Shown: positions 1-10,407, counted from the first letter of the stretch. The stretch: DNA of 64,000 nucleotides from Roseivivax lentus (GCF_900156805.1 NZ_FTOQ01000001.1:310001-374000), one strand, 5' to 3'. The notes: a model not told the origin generated them from the sequence alone. Made by a program: numbers and translations.

Positions 1-1183
1 TGGCGTCGAACAGGATGAGCGGGTGCATGTTGCCGTCGCCCGCATGGAACACGTTGGCGACGTCGAGCCCGTATTCCTTCGACATCTCGCCGATGCGGGT
101 CAGCACGCGGGGCAGCTCCGAGACCGGGATCGTGCCGTCGAGGCACATGTAGTCGTTGATCTGGCCCATCGCGCCGAAGGCCGATTTCCGGCCCAGCCAG
201 ATGCGGCCCGCCTCGTCGGCATCCTTGGCCTCGCGCAGCTCCACCGGGTTGTGGCGGCGGGCGATGTCCATGATCAGCTTGAGCTGATGGTCGATCTCTT
301 CGTCCGAGCCTTCGACCTCGACGATCAGCAGCGCCTCGCAGTCGGGATAGCCCGCTTTGGCGAAGGCCTCGCAGGCACGGATGCAGGGGCGGTCCATGAA
401 CTCGATCGCCACGGGCAGGACGCCCGCCTTGATGATGTCCGACACGCAGGCGCCGGCCACTTCATTGGCGTCGAAGCCCATCAGCACGGGCCGCGCGCCT
501 TCGGGCTTTCTGAGGATGCGCAAGGTGGCCTCGGTCACGACGCCGAGCTGCCCTTCGGAGCCGCAGATCACACCCAGAAGGTCGAGCCCCGCCGCATCGA
601 GATGGGCGCCGCCCAGCTCCACCACCGTGCCATCCATCATCACCATGGTGACGCCCAGAAGGTTGTTCGTGGTCACGCCGTATTTCAGGCAATGGGCGCC
701 CCCGGAATTCATCGCGATATTGCCCGAGATGGCGCAGGCCAGCTGCGACGAGGGATCGGGCGCGTAGAAGAAATCCTGCTCCTCGACGGCACCGGTCACC
801 GAGAGGTTGGTCCGGCCCGTCTGCACGCGGATGAAACGGTTGTCGTAATCGGTCTCGAGCACCTCGTTCAGCTTCGAGACCCCGAGGATCACGCAATCGG
901 CGGTGGGCAGCGCGCCACCGGCAAGCGAGGTGCCCGACCCGCGCGGCACCACCGGCACGTCCATCTCGTGGCAGATCTTCAAGACCGCCGCGACCTCTTC
1001 GGTGCTGGCGGGCAGCACGGCGGCCAGCGGCGGGCACTTGTAAGCGGTCAGCGCGTCGCATTCATAGGCCCGCGTCTCGGCCACGTCGTCGATCACCGCA
1101 TCGGCGGGCAGGACGCCGCGCAGCCTGTCCACGATTTCGGCCTTGCGGCTGAGGACACGGGCGTCGGGGGTTGGCATTTGCAT
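1..1183 (-). CDS. glcD: Glycolate oxidase subunit GlcD, FAD-linked (3' end beyond window)
   Basis: This is the first 394 codons of a GlcD-like FAD-linked oxidase of usually about 480 residues; the C-terminus lies beyond the left edge. The family oxidises glycolate to glyoxylate as part of the GlcDEF complex. The FAD-binding (PCMH) fold is visible in the stretch with VPRGSGTSLAGG, the APDPSS segment and a run reading NIAMNSGGAHCLKYG. The fragment ends around FHAGDGNMHP, a conserved GlcD signature. The ATG at 1183 was chosen because AAGGGAG lies 8 nt upstream on the minus strand; a second in-frame ATG sits two codons later. The gene diverges from the small membrane protein gene at 1332. D-lactate dehydrogenases share this fold, but the motif set fits GlcD best. 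Confidence 0.9.
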   Translation of the reverse strand, partial: MQMPTPDARVLSRKAEIVDRLRGVLPADAVIDDVAETRAYECDALTAYKCPPLAAVLPASTEEVAAVLKICHEMDVPVVPRGSGTSLAGGALPTADCVILGVSKLNEVLETDYDNRFIRVQTGRTNLSVTGAVEEQDFFYAPDPSSQLACAISGNIAMNSGGAHCLKYGVTTNNLLGVTMVMMDGTVVELGGAHLDAAGLDLLGVICGSEGQLGVVTEATLRILRKPEGARPVLMGFDANEVAGACVSDIIKAGVLPVAIEFMDRPCIRACEAFAKAGYPDCEALLIVEVEGSDEEIDHQLKLIMDIARRHNPVELREAKDADEAGRIWLGRKSAFGAMGQINDYMCLDGTIPVSELPRVLTRIGEMSKEYGLDVANVFHAGDGNMHPLILFDA

Positions 1184-1331
1184 CGCGAAAACTCCCTTGC
1201 AACTTCGAGGCTATATCTAGCATTCCCCGACGCAAAGCCATAGCCAAGAAACCGGCGGTGCATCGACGCAGGCGACCCGGACGGGGCGCAGGGCCGATTG
1301 TCCGGGGGCGGAACGTACAAGGAACAGCGGC

Positions 1332-1742
1332 ATGATTTGGGTCAAGGTCATTCACATTCTCTGCGTGATGGGCTGGGTGACGTCCATCTTCGCGGTGCCG
1401 CGCGCGCTGATCTACTGGAAACGCGAACATGCCACCCTCGATGCCTTCGGGCCGCTCGGCGATCTGACGATCCGGCTCTACCGCTTTTCGCTGGGCCTCG
1501 GCGTGATCGCCATCATCACCGGCTTCTGGCTCGCGGGCATGCTGGCGATGCCGGGCTGGGTCTGGTGGAAGGTGGCGCTGGTGGCGGCGCTGGCGGTGCA
1601 TTACGGCTGGACCGGCCGGATGGTGCTGCGCGCCCGCCGCGGGGTCTTCACCGAAAGCGATCGCTTCCTGCGCATCTTCAACGAGGTCAGCGTCCTCGGC
1701 GTCATTGCCGTCCTCTGGGTCGTCGTGGCCCAGCCCGCATGA
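1332..1742 (+). CDS. CopD/HemJ-like small integral membrane protein
   Basis: A 136-residue protein that is almost entirely hydrophobic, with about four predicted membrane segments. The first helix carries KVIHILCVMGW, a His-containing pattern like the heme-binding N-terminal helix of the HemJ/CopD superfamily. The next hydrophilic stretch (residues 24-45) has the PRALIYWKREH pattern seen after helix 1 in that group. HemJ is an oxygen-dependent protoporphyrinogen oxidase and CopD is linked to copper uptake; the sequence alone does not choose between them. The stop overlaps the start of the following DUF599 gene (ATGATG), so the two are translationally coupled. It diverges from glcD. Confidence 0.6.
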   Translation: MIWVKVIHILCVMGWVTSIFAVPRALIYWKREHATLDAFGPLGDLTIRLYRFSLGLGVIAIITGFWLAGMLAMPGWVWWKVALVAALAVHYGWTGRMVLRARRGVFTESDRFLRIFNEVSVLGVIAVLWVVVAQPA

Positions 1743-2452
1743 TGCTGCCCGAGGTGCTGCAATTCATGGCGCCCTCCGACTGGGCCGCGCTCGGCCTCCT
1801 GGTGCTGTGCTGGCTCGGCGTCACCCAGGCGATCGAGCATCCGCCCGCCGCGCGGCCCTCCACCTCGGCGCTGATGTCGGAATATCGCGGCGCCTGGATG
1901 CTGCATTTCCTGCACCGCGATCCGCGCATCTTCGACAGCCAGATCGTCGGCATCCTGCGGCAGGGCGCCACCTTCTTCGCCTCGGCCTCGATGATTTCCA
2001 TCGGCGGCGGGCTCGCGCTGATCGGCAATGCCGACCAGCTGCGCGGCGTCGCGCAGGACCTGACGCTGCCCGCCGATCCCACCATCGTCTGGGAGATGAA
2101 GATCGCGCTGATGCTGGTCTTCGCGGTCAACGCCTTCCTGAAATTCGTCTGGTCGCACCGGCTCTTCGGATATTGCGCGGTGCTGATGGCGGCGGTGCCC
2201 AACGACCCGGAGGACCCGGTGGCGCTGGTCCGCGCCCGGCAGGCCGGCGAGATCAATTCCGCCGCCGCGCGCAGCTACAATCGCGGCCTGCGATCGGTGT
2301 ATTTCGGCATCGCCAGCGCCGCCTGGCTGATCGGTCCGGTGGCGCTGTGCCTCGCCACGCTCCTGACGCTCGCGGTGATCCTGCGGCGCGAATTCTTCGC
2401 GGTCAGCCGCAACGTGCTGCTGAGCGCGCGCCCCGTGGACACGGAAAAATGA
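1739..2452 (+). CDS. DUF599 family integral membrane protein
   Basis: A 237-residue membrane protein of the DUF599 family, whose function is not known. It has a hydrophobic N-terminal segment (WAALGLLVLCWLGV), a conserved cytoplasmic stretch containing RGAWMLHFLHRDPRIFDSQI, then further membrane segments near residues 75-95, 125-145 and 195-220. The motif YNRGLRSVYFG before the last helices is typical of the family. Two adjacent ATG codons at 1739 and 1742 overlap the stop of the CopD/HemJ-like gene, which indicates coupling. The gene ends 35 bp before the next periplasmic protein gene, so the three plus-strand genes probably form one transcript. Confidence 0.75.
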   Translation: MMLPEVLQFMAPSDWAALGLLVLCWLGVTQAIEHPPAARPSTSALMSEYRGAWMLHFLHRDPRIFDSQIVGILRQGATFFASASMISIGGGLALIGNADQLRGVAQDLTLPADPTIVWEMKIALMLVFAVNAFLKFVWSHRLFGYCAVLMAAVPNDPEDPVALVRARQAGEINSAAARSYNRGLRSVYFGIASAAWLIGPVALCLATLLTLAVILRREFFAVSRNVLLSARPVDTEK

Positions 2453-2487
2453 CCCCGGTTTCAGAGCCCGGGTGCTACCTGTTGACG

Positions 2488-2859
2488 ATGACCAGACGCC
2501 TGACCCCGCCTCTCGCCGCGCTTGCGCTGCTCGCCGCGCCCGCCGCCGCCGATCCGTCCGATATCCGCGACGTGACGATCGAGAAGACCGGGATGGACTG
2601 GCGCGTCTCGGTGACGCTCGCCCATCCCGATACCGGCTGGGATCATTACGCCGATGGCTGGCGGATCGAGGCCGAGGACGGCGCGGTCATCGGGATGCGG
2701 GTGCTGCATCATCCGCATGTGCAGGAACAGCCCTTCACGCGCTCGCTGTCCTCGGTGATGGTGCCCGACGGGGTCTGGACGGTCTATATCCGCGCGCGCT
2801 GCTCGGTCGATGGCTGGGACGCGGCCCGCACGGCCGTGAAGGTCCGCCCCGGCCTCTGA
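2488..2859 (+). CDS. Small exported protein, function unknown
   Basis: A 123-residue protein with a clear signal peptide (MTRRLTPPLAALALLAAP followed by AAAD) and a mature domain of about 100 residues. The mature part is rich in aromatic and charged residues (DTGWDHYADGW, IEAEDGAVIGMRVLHHPHVQ, SLSSVMVPDGVWTVYIRA) and looks like a small beta-sandwich. I do not recognise a characterised family. The ATG at 2488 is preferred over an in-frame ATG at 2449, because only the later start puts the signal peptide at the N-terminus. It follows the DUF599 gene closely and converges on the amidotransferase-like gene, with a repeat and hairpin in the gap. Confidence 0.65.
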   Translation: MTRRLTPPLAALALLAAPAAADPSDIRDVTIEKTGMDWRVSVTLAHPDTGWDHYADGWRIEAEDGAVIGMRVLHHPHVQEQPFTRSLSSVMVPDGVWTVYIRARCSVDGWDAARTAVKVRPGL

Positions 2860-2908
2860 CCTGTCCCGCGCTACGCGCCATTCACGTGGCCCACGCCCGG
2901 GAAAAGGC

Positions 2909-2946
2909 GCCGCGCCCTGTCACGGCCGGACCGGAAATACCTCCGG
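2909..2946 (+). repeat. 38-bp intergenic repeat, copy 1
   Basis: This 38-bp stretch, which includes CTGTCACGGCCGGACCGG, is identical to positions 52156-52193, in the same orientation. Its end folds as CCGGA-AATACC-TCCGG. It lies between the convergent genes ending at 2859 and 3013 and is followed at once by a separate hairpin at 2951-2969. Identity over 38 bp in a 64 kb window points to a dispersed repeat family rather than chance. Confidence 0.75.
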
Positions 2947-2950
2947 AGGT

Positions 2951-2969
2951 TTGGAGGCAGAGCCTCCAA
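2951..2969. terminator. Hairpin attached to the repeat, between convergent genes
   Basis: TTGGAGGC and GCCTCCAA form a perfect 8-bp stem around the loop AGA. It lies between the convergent genes ending at 2859 (+) and 3013 (-). There is no strong T-run on either side, so it may be a weak bidirectional terminator or the variable half of the repeat element just upstream. Confidence 0.45.
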
Positions 2970-3012
2970 CGCGGCCGCTTTGCGGACGCGCCCCCCGCGC
3001 CGCAGGCATAAT

Positions 3013-5055
3013 CTAGCGCCGCCCCTCGCGGAGCCATGCACCCAGGATCAGCCCCGAGGCCAGAAGCAGCGTTAGCCAGGCGGGCAGCAACGGCACGTTG
3101 CGCACGCTCAGCGTCTCGTAGGCATCGCGCGGGGTGATGCCGATCCAGCCGCGCCCCGCCGCGGGACGGCCCGACCCGACCTCGCGGATGCGCGGCAGAC
3201 CGTCGGCCAGACGCAGCGCGCCGCCGCGCATCGCGTCGATGACCGGCGCCATCAGCGCGGCCGTGGCGATCGTCTCCTCGAATTCGCGCGGGGCCGCGGG
3301 GCCGAGCCCGATCACCGCCTCCTGTTCGCCCTCGGCCAGCCGGTAGAGCCCGATCTCCGGCCCGTCGTACAGTGCCTCGAAACGACCCGGCGCGATCTCC
3401 TCGAGGGCGATGTCCTCGGTCGTGCCATCGGGCCGCGTGACGGTGACCGGCCCGACGCCGTCCTCCAGCGTGCGGCGGATGATCCGCATGGTCTGGCCGG
3501 AGGCTTCCGCGAAAAGCGTCTCTTCCTCGAGCTCCGGCTCCTTCATCATCCAATGCGCCAGCCGGCGCAGCAGCTCCAGCTGCGGCCCGCCGCCCTCGTA
3601 GCCGCGCGACCAGAGCCAGGCCTGATCGGAGGCCATCAGCGCGACGCGGCCCTCGCCGACCCGGTCGAGCACGAGCAGCGGGCGGTCGCCCACACCTTCC
3701 ATCAGCACCTTACCCGAGGCCTCGGCCTCCACCTCGATCTGGCGCAGCCAGCGGCCCCATGTCTCCTCGCCGGTTAGCCCGGCGGTGACCGGGTGACGGT
3801 CACCCAGATCGGTGACCACCGGGCGATAGGGCTCTTCCAGTACCCGCGCGGTGGGGGCGCCGGGCACGATCTCGCCCAGGGGCGAACGGTAGAGACTGTC
3901 GGCCGAGGCGAAATCCGGCCCGGCCGAGATCAGCACCGCGCCGCCCTCCTCGACATAGTTGCGCACGTTGTCGAGATAGATCGCGGGCAGGATGCCCCGG
4001 CGCTTGTAGCGGTCGAAGATGATGAGATCGAAATCCTCGATCTTCTCGAGAAACAGCTCGCGGGTCGGGAAGGCGATGAGCGACAGCTCGTTCACCGGCA
4101 CGCCGTCCTGTTTCTCGGGCGGGCGCAGGATGGTGAAATGCACGAGATCCACCGAACTGTCCGATTTCAGCAGGTTGCGCCAGGTGCGCCCGCCCGCATG
4201 CGGCTCGCCCGACACCAGCAGGACGCGCAGGCGGTCGCGCACGCCGTTGACCTGCACCAGCGCCGAATTGTTCCGGTCGGTCAGCTCGCCCTCGGCTTCG
4301 GGGGTGGTGAACTGGATGACGTTCAGCCCGCCATGGGGCAGGGTGATCGGCAGGTCGATATCCTCGCCCACGGGCAGGGTGAAGGTCTGCGGCGGCTGGC
4401 CGTCCACCGAGATGTCGAGCGGCACGTTCCGCGTGCCGGGCGCCGCACCCGTATCCTCGATCCGCAGCGTCAGGGTGAAGCTTTCGTCGAGAATCGCGAA
4501 GGCCGGCGCGTTGCGCACGATCAGGCGGCGGTCCCAGTCTTCCTCGCGTCCGGTCATCAGAAGGTGCAGCGGCGCGGGCAGGTCGGGCGCGCGCTCGATG
4601 TCATGGAGCCGCCCGTCCGAGGCGGCGATGATCCCGGCGACCCGGCCCGACGGCTCTTCCGCCAGCGCCTCGTTGAGCGCGGTCATGAGCTGCGTGCCCT
4701 GGTCGCCCGCGCCGTCGCCCACGCGGATGCGCCGGATCTCGGTATTGGGCCGCGCGGCCAGCTCCGCGGCCAGCGCGTCAATCGCGTCCGATGTGACGTC
4801 GGCGCGGTCCGCCAGTTGCTGCGAGGCGCTCCGATCCTCCAGAAGCAGCACGATATCGGAGAGCGGCGCGCGATCCTCGTCCTGCAGGGAGGGCTGGGCG
4901 AGGGCCGCGATCAGCACCAGTGCGGCCAGCCCGCGCAGGCCCCAGCCGCGCAAACCGCGCAGCAGGGCGACGAGGATGCCCGCCGCCGCGATCGCGGCCA
5001 GTGCGCCGATGAATATCCAGGGCAGGAGCGGGTCGAAGACGATGCTTCCGGTCAT
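3013..5055 (-). CDS. Membrane protein with glutamine amidotransferase-like domain (MoxR/DUF58 operon)
   Basis: A 680-residue protein, last gene of the four-gene MoxR operon. The N-terminus has two hydrophobic helices (residues about 8-30 and 38-57), followed by a von Willebrand-like/periplasmic region. The middle (about 275-480) is a class I glutamine amidotransferase-like fold, seen in VLLVSGEPHAGGRTWRNLL, the stretch around FDLIIFDRYKRRG, EEGGAVLISAGPDFAS and VALMASDQAWLW. A final membrane helix (about 650-672) is followed by a short basic tail. The catalytic Cys-His-Glu set of true amidotransferases is not evident, so this is probably a binding or structural domain. The start overlaps the stop of the DUF4159 gene by 4 nt. 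Confidence 0.75.
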   Translation of the reverse strand: MTGSIVFDPLLPWIFIGALAAIAAAGILVALLRGLRGWGLRGLAALVLIAALAQPSLQDEDRAPLSDIVLLLEDRSASQQLADRADVTSDAIDALAAELAARPNTEIRRIRVGDGAGDQGTQLMTALNEALAEEPSGRVAGIIAASDGRLHDIERAPDLPAPLHLLMTGREEDWDRRLIVRNAPAFAILDESFTLTLRIEDTGAAPGTRNVPLDISVDGQPPQTFTLPVGEDIDLPITLPHGGLNVIQFTTPEAEGELTDRNNSALVQVNGVRDRLRVLLVSGEPHAGGRTWRNLLKSDSSVDLVHFTILRPPEKQDGVPVNELSLIAFPTRELFLEKIEDFDLIIFDRYKRRGILPAIYLDNVRNYVEEGGAVLISAGPDFASADSLYRSPLGEIVPGAPTARVLEEPYRPVVTDLGDRHPVTAGLTGEETWGRWLRQIEVEAEASGKVLMEGVGDRPLLVLDRVGEGRVALMASDQAWLWSRGYEGGGPQLELLRRLAHWMMKEPELEEETLFAEASGQTMRIIRRTLEDGVGPVTVTRPDGTTEDIALEEIAPGRFEALYDGPEIGLYRLAEGEQEAVIGLGPAAPREFEETIATAALMAPVIDAMRGGALRLADGLPRIREVGSGRPAAGRGWIGITPRDAYETLSVRNVPLLPAWLTLLLASGLILGAWLREGRR

Positions 5056-7826
5056 TGGCCAAGCCTGTCGAGAAGGGCGGGGACATGCACCTGGTCGGAT
5101 TTGTAGTTTCCGGTCAGCACATGCATCACGAGATTGACGCCGAAGCGGAAGGCCACCTCGCGCTGCCGCTCGCCGGTGAAGCCGGAGCCCACGGGCCGCA
5201 GCGGCTGGCCGCGCTCATCGGTGGCCCAGGCGGAGGCCCAGTCGTTGCCGCCGATCACCACGGGCGTGACGTTGTCGTTGAGATTGCGGAACGGCATGCC
5301 CTCGATCTGCTCGGCATCGGGTGGGGCCGCTTCGACCCAGACGTCGCGGCTGGCGTAGCGCCCGGGGAAGTCCTGCAGCAGGTAGAAGGTGCGGGTCAGG
5401 ACGTGATCGTCGGGCACCGGCTCCAGCGGTGGAATATCGAGGGGGGCGGCCAGCGCCTGCAGCTTGCGCCCGTTGGGCGCGCCCGCGCCGAACCGGGCGA
5501 TATCGGAATCGCGCGTGTCGAACAGGATCATCCCGCCCGCGCGCAGATACTCGTTCAGCTTGGCATAGGCCGCGGGCGAGGGCGTCGCCTGATCCGGGGT
5601 GACCGGCCAGTAGAGGAAGGGAAAGAAGGCCAGCTCGTCCTCTTCGAGGTTGACGCCCACCGGCGCGCCGGGCTCCACCGAGGTGCGGAAATACAGCGTG
5701 TCCGACAGGCCCCGCAGACCGGCCTGGGCGATCTGGTCAATCTCCCGGTCCCCGGTCAGGACATGGGCCAGCGTCACCTCGGCGGTGGCCCCGGTGGCGA
5801 AATTCGTCTCGCCGCCTTCGCTCTGGGCACGCGCCCCGTCGGGCGGTGCGATCAGCAGCGCGGCGAGGATCGCGGCGGCGCCCGCGCGGACCCCGAACAG
5901 GCGGCCCGACAGCGCCAGCGCCGCGATCACGTCGGCCACGAGGAGAAGCGTGGCAAACGCCAGGAGGTAGCCCGAGAGCGGCGTCTCCTCGGCCCGTTCG
6001 AGGCCTTCGACCGGGATGCGGTCGGGCCAGGTTGCCGGGGTCAGCGTGGTCTCGGCGCCGATGACGTTCCGCGCCAGGCTGCGATCCTCGGCCTGGTAGA
6101 GGCCGGGGCGCAGTTCCGGGCCCAGCGCCGCGCTCACCAGCGCCTCGCCCGCGACGCCGGGCAGGTTCTCGGCCACGCCGAGCCCGCCGAAGGCGTCGAG
6201 CACCCGGAGCGGCGTCCAGGTCGTGCCCTCCAGGTCGGCGGCGTCGGGCTGGGCGGCCATCGACGAGACCGCGAGCCGTTCAAGCATCTGCACGAAGAGC
6301 CCCGAGAGCGGCAGGCTCGACCATTCGGCGTTCGCGGTGACATGGAACAGCACGATCTGGCCCTGCCCCTCGCGCTTGCGGGTGACGAGCGGCGTGCCAT
6401 CGGTCAGCTGCGCGATCACGCGAGACGCGAGCGTCGGGTCGGGCTGCGCCATGACCTGCGCCGTGACCGTCACGTCGTCCGGAATGGCGAGGCCGAAGAA
6501 CGGGCTTTCGTCGTCGAAGGCGGCCAGCGTCTTGGGCTCGCCCCAGCTCATCGCGCCGCCGACGGTGCGTCCGCCCGCGCGCAGGCGCACCGGCATCAGC
6601 GGGTCTTCCTCGGCGCGGCTGACCTCGCTGGCGGCGAGGCGTTGACCGGCGAAGCGCAGCAGCATGCCGCCCTTTTCGATCCAGTCCAGCAGCGCCTCGG
6701 CTTCGGCGGGGCTGACGGTCGCGACGTCGGCCAGCACGATCACGTCGGGATTGGCGGGCAGGATATCCAGAAGCGCGCCGTCGATCAGGTCGGCGGTTGG
6801 GGCCAGCGCCCGCGTGAGGTAATGCAAGGGCGAGAGCAGTTCGAGCCCTTCGCGGTTCTCCGAGCCCGCGATCAGCGCCACTTCGCGGCGGCGCAGGCTG
6901 TCATCGGGCAACGTCACGGCCCCTGCCGAGGTGGAGGCGGCGACCTCGAACCGGTCGATCCGTGCGCGCAGCTCCGCAGGCAGCGACAGGGCGCCCTCGG
7001 CGCGCGTGGCGTCCGCCTCGAAGGACAGCGTCGTCTCGGCCAGAAGCGCGGGGTTGCCCGCCGGGTCGCGGCCCTGCGCGAGGATGCGGATGTCGCGCGT
7101 GCCCGCCGGACGCAGGCGCGACGCGGCGATCTGCACCGCGCCGTCCGCGAAGGTCGCAGGCTCCAGCGCGTAAAGCGGCGCCGGGCTTTCATAGACGGTC
7201 ACCGGGCCGCGCGCCTCGAGCGCCTCGAGCATCGTCGCGCGGCTGTCGCGCGCCAGTCCGTCCGAGAACCACAGGGTCTCGAAATCGCCCTCGGGCAGGG
7301 CGGTCAGCGCGGTCTCGGTGCGGACGGCATCGGGCGCCCAGGGCGCCGGGATCAGCCCCGTGACCCGGTTCTGCACCGTGCCCGCGGCCTGGAAGACGGC
7401 AGGCTCCGGTCGTGTCAGCATGAGCGTGGCGACGGCCCGGTCGTCCCGGCCCGCCTGCGCGAGGATACCGTCCAGAGTCTGCATCTTGGCGCGCCAGCTC
7501 CCGGCGGACGCCCAGCTGCCGTCCATAACCACCAGAAGCGGCGCGTTGCCCGCACCGGCGCGGTCCTCTTCGGGGTTCAGCACCGGCCCGGCGAGCCCGA
7601 TGATGATCGCCGCGACCGCCAGCATCCGCATCAGCAACAGCCACCAGGGCGTGCGGTCGCTGACCTGTTCGTCTTCCTTCAGCCCCAGCAGCAGCACGAC
7701 GCCGGGAAACAGCCGCCGGATCGGGGCGGGCGGGACCGCGCGCAGGATGAGCCACAGGATCGGCAGCGCCAGAAGCGCCAGAAGCAGCCACGGCGTTGCG
7801 AAGCCGATGGTTCCGAAGAGCGTCAT
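5052..7826 (-). CDS. BatA/DUF4159 domain membrane protein
   Basis: A 924-residue protein combining an N-terminal BatA-type membrane region (FATPWLLLALLALPILWLIL at residues 9-28, second helix near 60-80) with a large periplasmic region. A membrane segment near residues 640-665 is followed by a C-terminal DUF4159 domain of about 210 residues. The DUF4159 part is recognised by YLRAGGMILFDTRDSDIARF, DHVLTRTFYLLQDFPGRY and VIGGNDWASAWA. DUF4159 is thought to be a flavodoxin/amidotransferase-like fold. Such proteins accompany MoxR ATPases and DUF58 proteins and are inferred to help fold or activate envelope proteins. It overlaps the genes on both sides by 4 nt. Confidence 0.85.
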   Translation of the reverse strand: MTLFGTIGFATPWLLLALLALPILWLILRAVPPAPIRRLFPGVVLLLGLKEDEQVSDRTPWWLLLMRMLAVAAIIIGLAGPVLNPEEDRAGAGNAPLLVVMDGSWASAGSWRAKMQTLDGILAQAGRDDRAVATLMLTRPEPAVFQAAGTVQNRVTGLIPAPWAPDAVRTETALTALPEGDFETLWFSDGLARDSRATMLEALEARGPVTVYESPAPLYALEPATFADGAVQIAASRLRPAGTRDIRILAQGRDPAGNPALLAETTLSFEADATRAEGALSLPAELRARIDRFEVAASTSAGAVTLPDDSLRRREVALIAGSENREGLELLSPLHYLTRALAPTADLIDGALLDILPANPDVIVLADVATVSPAEAEALLDWIEKGGMLLRFAGQRLAASEVSRAEEDPLMPVRLRAGGRTVGGAMSWGEPKTLAAFDDESPFFGLAIPDDVTVTAQVMAQPDPTLASRVIAQLTDGTPLVTRKREGQGQIVLFHVTANAEWSSLPLSGLFVQMLERLAVSSMAAQPDAADLEGTTWTPLRVLDAFGGLGVAENLPGVAGEALVSAALGPELRPGLYQAEDRSLARNVIGAETTLTPATWPDRIPVEGLERAEETPLSGYLLAFATLLLVADVIAALALSGRLFGVRAGAAAILAALLIAPPDGARAQSEGGETNFATGATAEVTLAHVLTGDREIDQIAQAGLRGLSDTLYFRTSVEPGAPVGVNLEEDELAFFPFLYWPVTPDQATPSPAAYAKLNEYLRAGGMILFDTRDSDIARFGAGAPNGRKLQALAAPLDIPPLEPVPDDHVLTRTFYLLQDFPGRYASRDVWVEAAPPDAEQIEGMPFRNLNDNVTPVVIGGNDWASAWATDERGQPLRPVGSGFTGERQREVAFRFGVNLVMHVLTGNYKSDQVHVPALLDRLGQ

Positions 7827-8700
7827 CCGTGGCTCCCGTCAAGCGCGCGCCAGAGCCACAGGAGCGCGGATTGCGCGGGCTCCGACGTGTGGTGGCAGGT
7901 GTAGAGCCAACCGGTCGCCCGGGCGATGGCGGTCAATTCGTCCTTCCGCGCGGCCAGCCGTTCGAGGTAGCGCGCGCGCAGATCGTTGGCCTTCAGCGTT
8001 TCGTGCGCGACCTGCCTGCCCACCGATTCGAAGATGGTGCGTCCGCGGAAGGGGAAGGTTTCCTCCGAGGGGTCGAGCACCTGAACCAGAACACCCCGCA
8101 CGCCGCGATCGGCGGCCTTGGTCAGCGCTGCCGAAACCGCGTCGAAATCGCCGAGGAAATCGGAGATGAAGACCGCGCGGGAATGCGGGATCATGCCGCG
8201 CGCCTCGGGGGCGGCGTAATCGGCGGTATCGGCGTCGGCGAAGGCCTGCGCCAACCGCATGATCTGCGCATTGCCCCGGCGCGGCGGCAGGTCGAAGCCG
8301 GTCAGGCCGACGCGTTCGCCACCACGGTTGAGCAGGATCGCGACCGCAAGGCCCAGAAGCCGCGCGCGGTCCGCCTTCTCGGGCAGATCGGGCGTCGAGG
8401 CAAAGCGCATCGAGGCGGCCCGGTCGACCCAGAGCATCACGCTTTGCGCGATCTGCCATTCCCGGTCGCGCACGAATTGCGCATCGCCCCGGCCCGAGCG
8501 GCGCCAGTCGATGGCGCGGTAGGTGTCGCCCGGCATCATCGGCCGGTATTGCCAGAAATCGTCGCCGAGCCCCGCGCGCCTGCGGCCATGCTCGCCCAGA
8601 AGCACGGTTCCGGCGAGTTGCTCGGCCCGCGCCAGAAGCGCGGGCAGGCGGCCGGCCTCTTCCTCTGCGCGGGCGCGCGCCTGCAGGGCCAGTTCGGGTG

Positions 8701-8704
<4 letters not shown>
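7823..8704 (-). CDS. DUF58 domain-containing protein
   Basis: A 293-residue DUF58 protein with the signature run WQYRPMMPGDTYRAIDWRRS near residues 51-70, followed by QFVRDREWQIAQSVMLWVD, which starts a von Willebrand factor A-like fold. A later VFISDFLGDFD strand fits the same fold. DUF58 proteins act with MoxR AAA+ ATPases, which are thought to deliver or insert metal cofactors or remodel VWA-containing partners. There is no signal peptide, so it is probably cytoplasmic. It starts at an ATG overlapping the stop of the MoxR gene and ends in the start of the DUF4159 gene, so translation of the operon is coupled. Confidence 0.87.
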
Positions 8705-9708
<1,004 letters not shown>

Positions 9709-9764
9709 GGCAATCATCCTATTTGCGGCTATCTGTTGTGAGGAGAGTATCCCTCGATACGGAA

Positions 9765-10367
9765 ATGGCAAAAGCAATGACGTCACAAAATCGCGTGGCT
9801 CCTTCGGCGGACGGCATTGCCGCCTCGGCCAAGGCGGCCAAGAAAGGCCGTGGGCTGCCCCCGGTGGAGCAGTGGAACCCGCCCTTTTGCGGGGATCTGG
9901 ACATGCGCATCGCCCGGGACGGCACCTGGTACTACCTGGGCTCGCCCATCGGGCGAAAGGGGTTGGTGAAACTCTTTTCCTCGATCCTGAAGAAGGAAGG
10001 CGATGCCTATTTTCTGGTCACTCCGGTCGAAAAGGTGGGAATCACCGTCGAGGACGCGCCTTTCGTCGCCGTCGATTTCGACGTCGCGGATGCGGGGCCG
10101 GACCAGACGCTGACCTTCACGACCCATGTGGGCGACCAGGCGGTGGCCGGGCCCGACCATCCGATCCGCGTCGAGCGCGACGCCGAGACCGGCGAGCCGT
10201 CGCCCTACATCCTGATCCGCCGCAACCTCGAGGCGCTGATCGACCGCAAGAGCTTCTACCGGCTCGTCGAGATCGGCACCGAAGCGGAGCATGACGGCGC
10301 GCGCTGGTTCGGCATCGTCTCGGGCGGGGCGTTCTTTCCGATCATTCCCGCCGCCGAGCTTGGCTGA
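9765..10367 (+). CDS. DUF1285 domain-containing protein
   Basis: A 200-residue soluble protein of the DUF1285 family, common in proteobacteria and of unknown biochemical role. The family core is visible in PPVEQWNPPFCGDLDMRIARD, written here in parts as WNPPFCGDLDM and GTWYYLGSPIGRK, followed by LVKLFSSILKKEG and PYILIRRNLEALIDRKSFYR. About 35 N-terminal residues before the domain are low complexity. The start could be the ATG at 9765 or 9777; GGA lies just upstream of the first. It diverges from the MoxR operon and is followed 40 bp later by the hydroxypyruvate isomerase gene. Confidence 0.8.
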   Translation: MAKAMTSQNRVAPSADGIAASAKAAKKGRGLPPVEQWNPPFCGDLDMRIARDGTWYYLGSPIGRKGLVKLFSSILKKEGDAYFLVTPVEKVGITVEDAPFVAVDFDVADAGPDQTLTFTTHVGDQAVAGPDHPIRVERDAETGEPSPYILIRRNLEALIDRKSFYRLVEIGTEAEHDGARWFGIVSGGAFFPIIPAAELG

Positions 10368-10407
10368 ATTTTCTCCCGGTCTTTGCCGGACATGCTAGGC
10401 TTGTCCC

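Noticed and set aside
5055-7904. 949-codon plus-strand open frame opposite the DUF4159 gene
   Set aside because: It is a shadow of the overlapping real minus-strand frame; the translation is Arg/Gln/His-rich and has no recognisable motifs.
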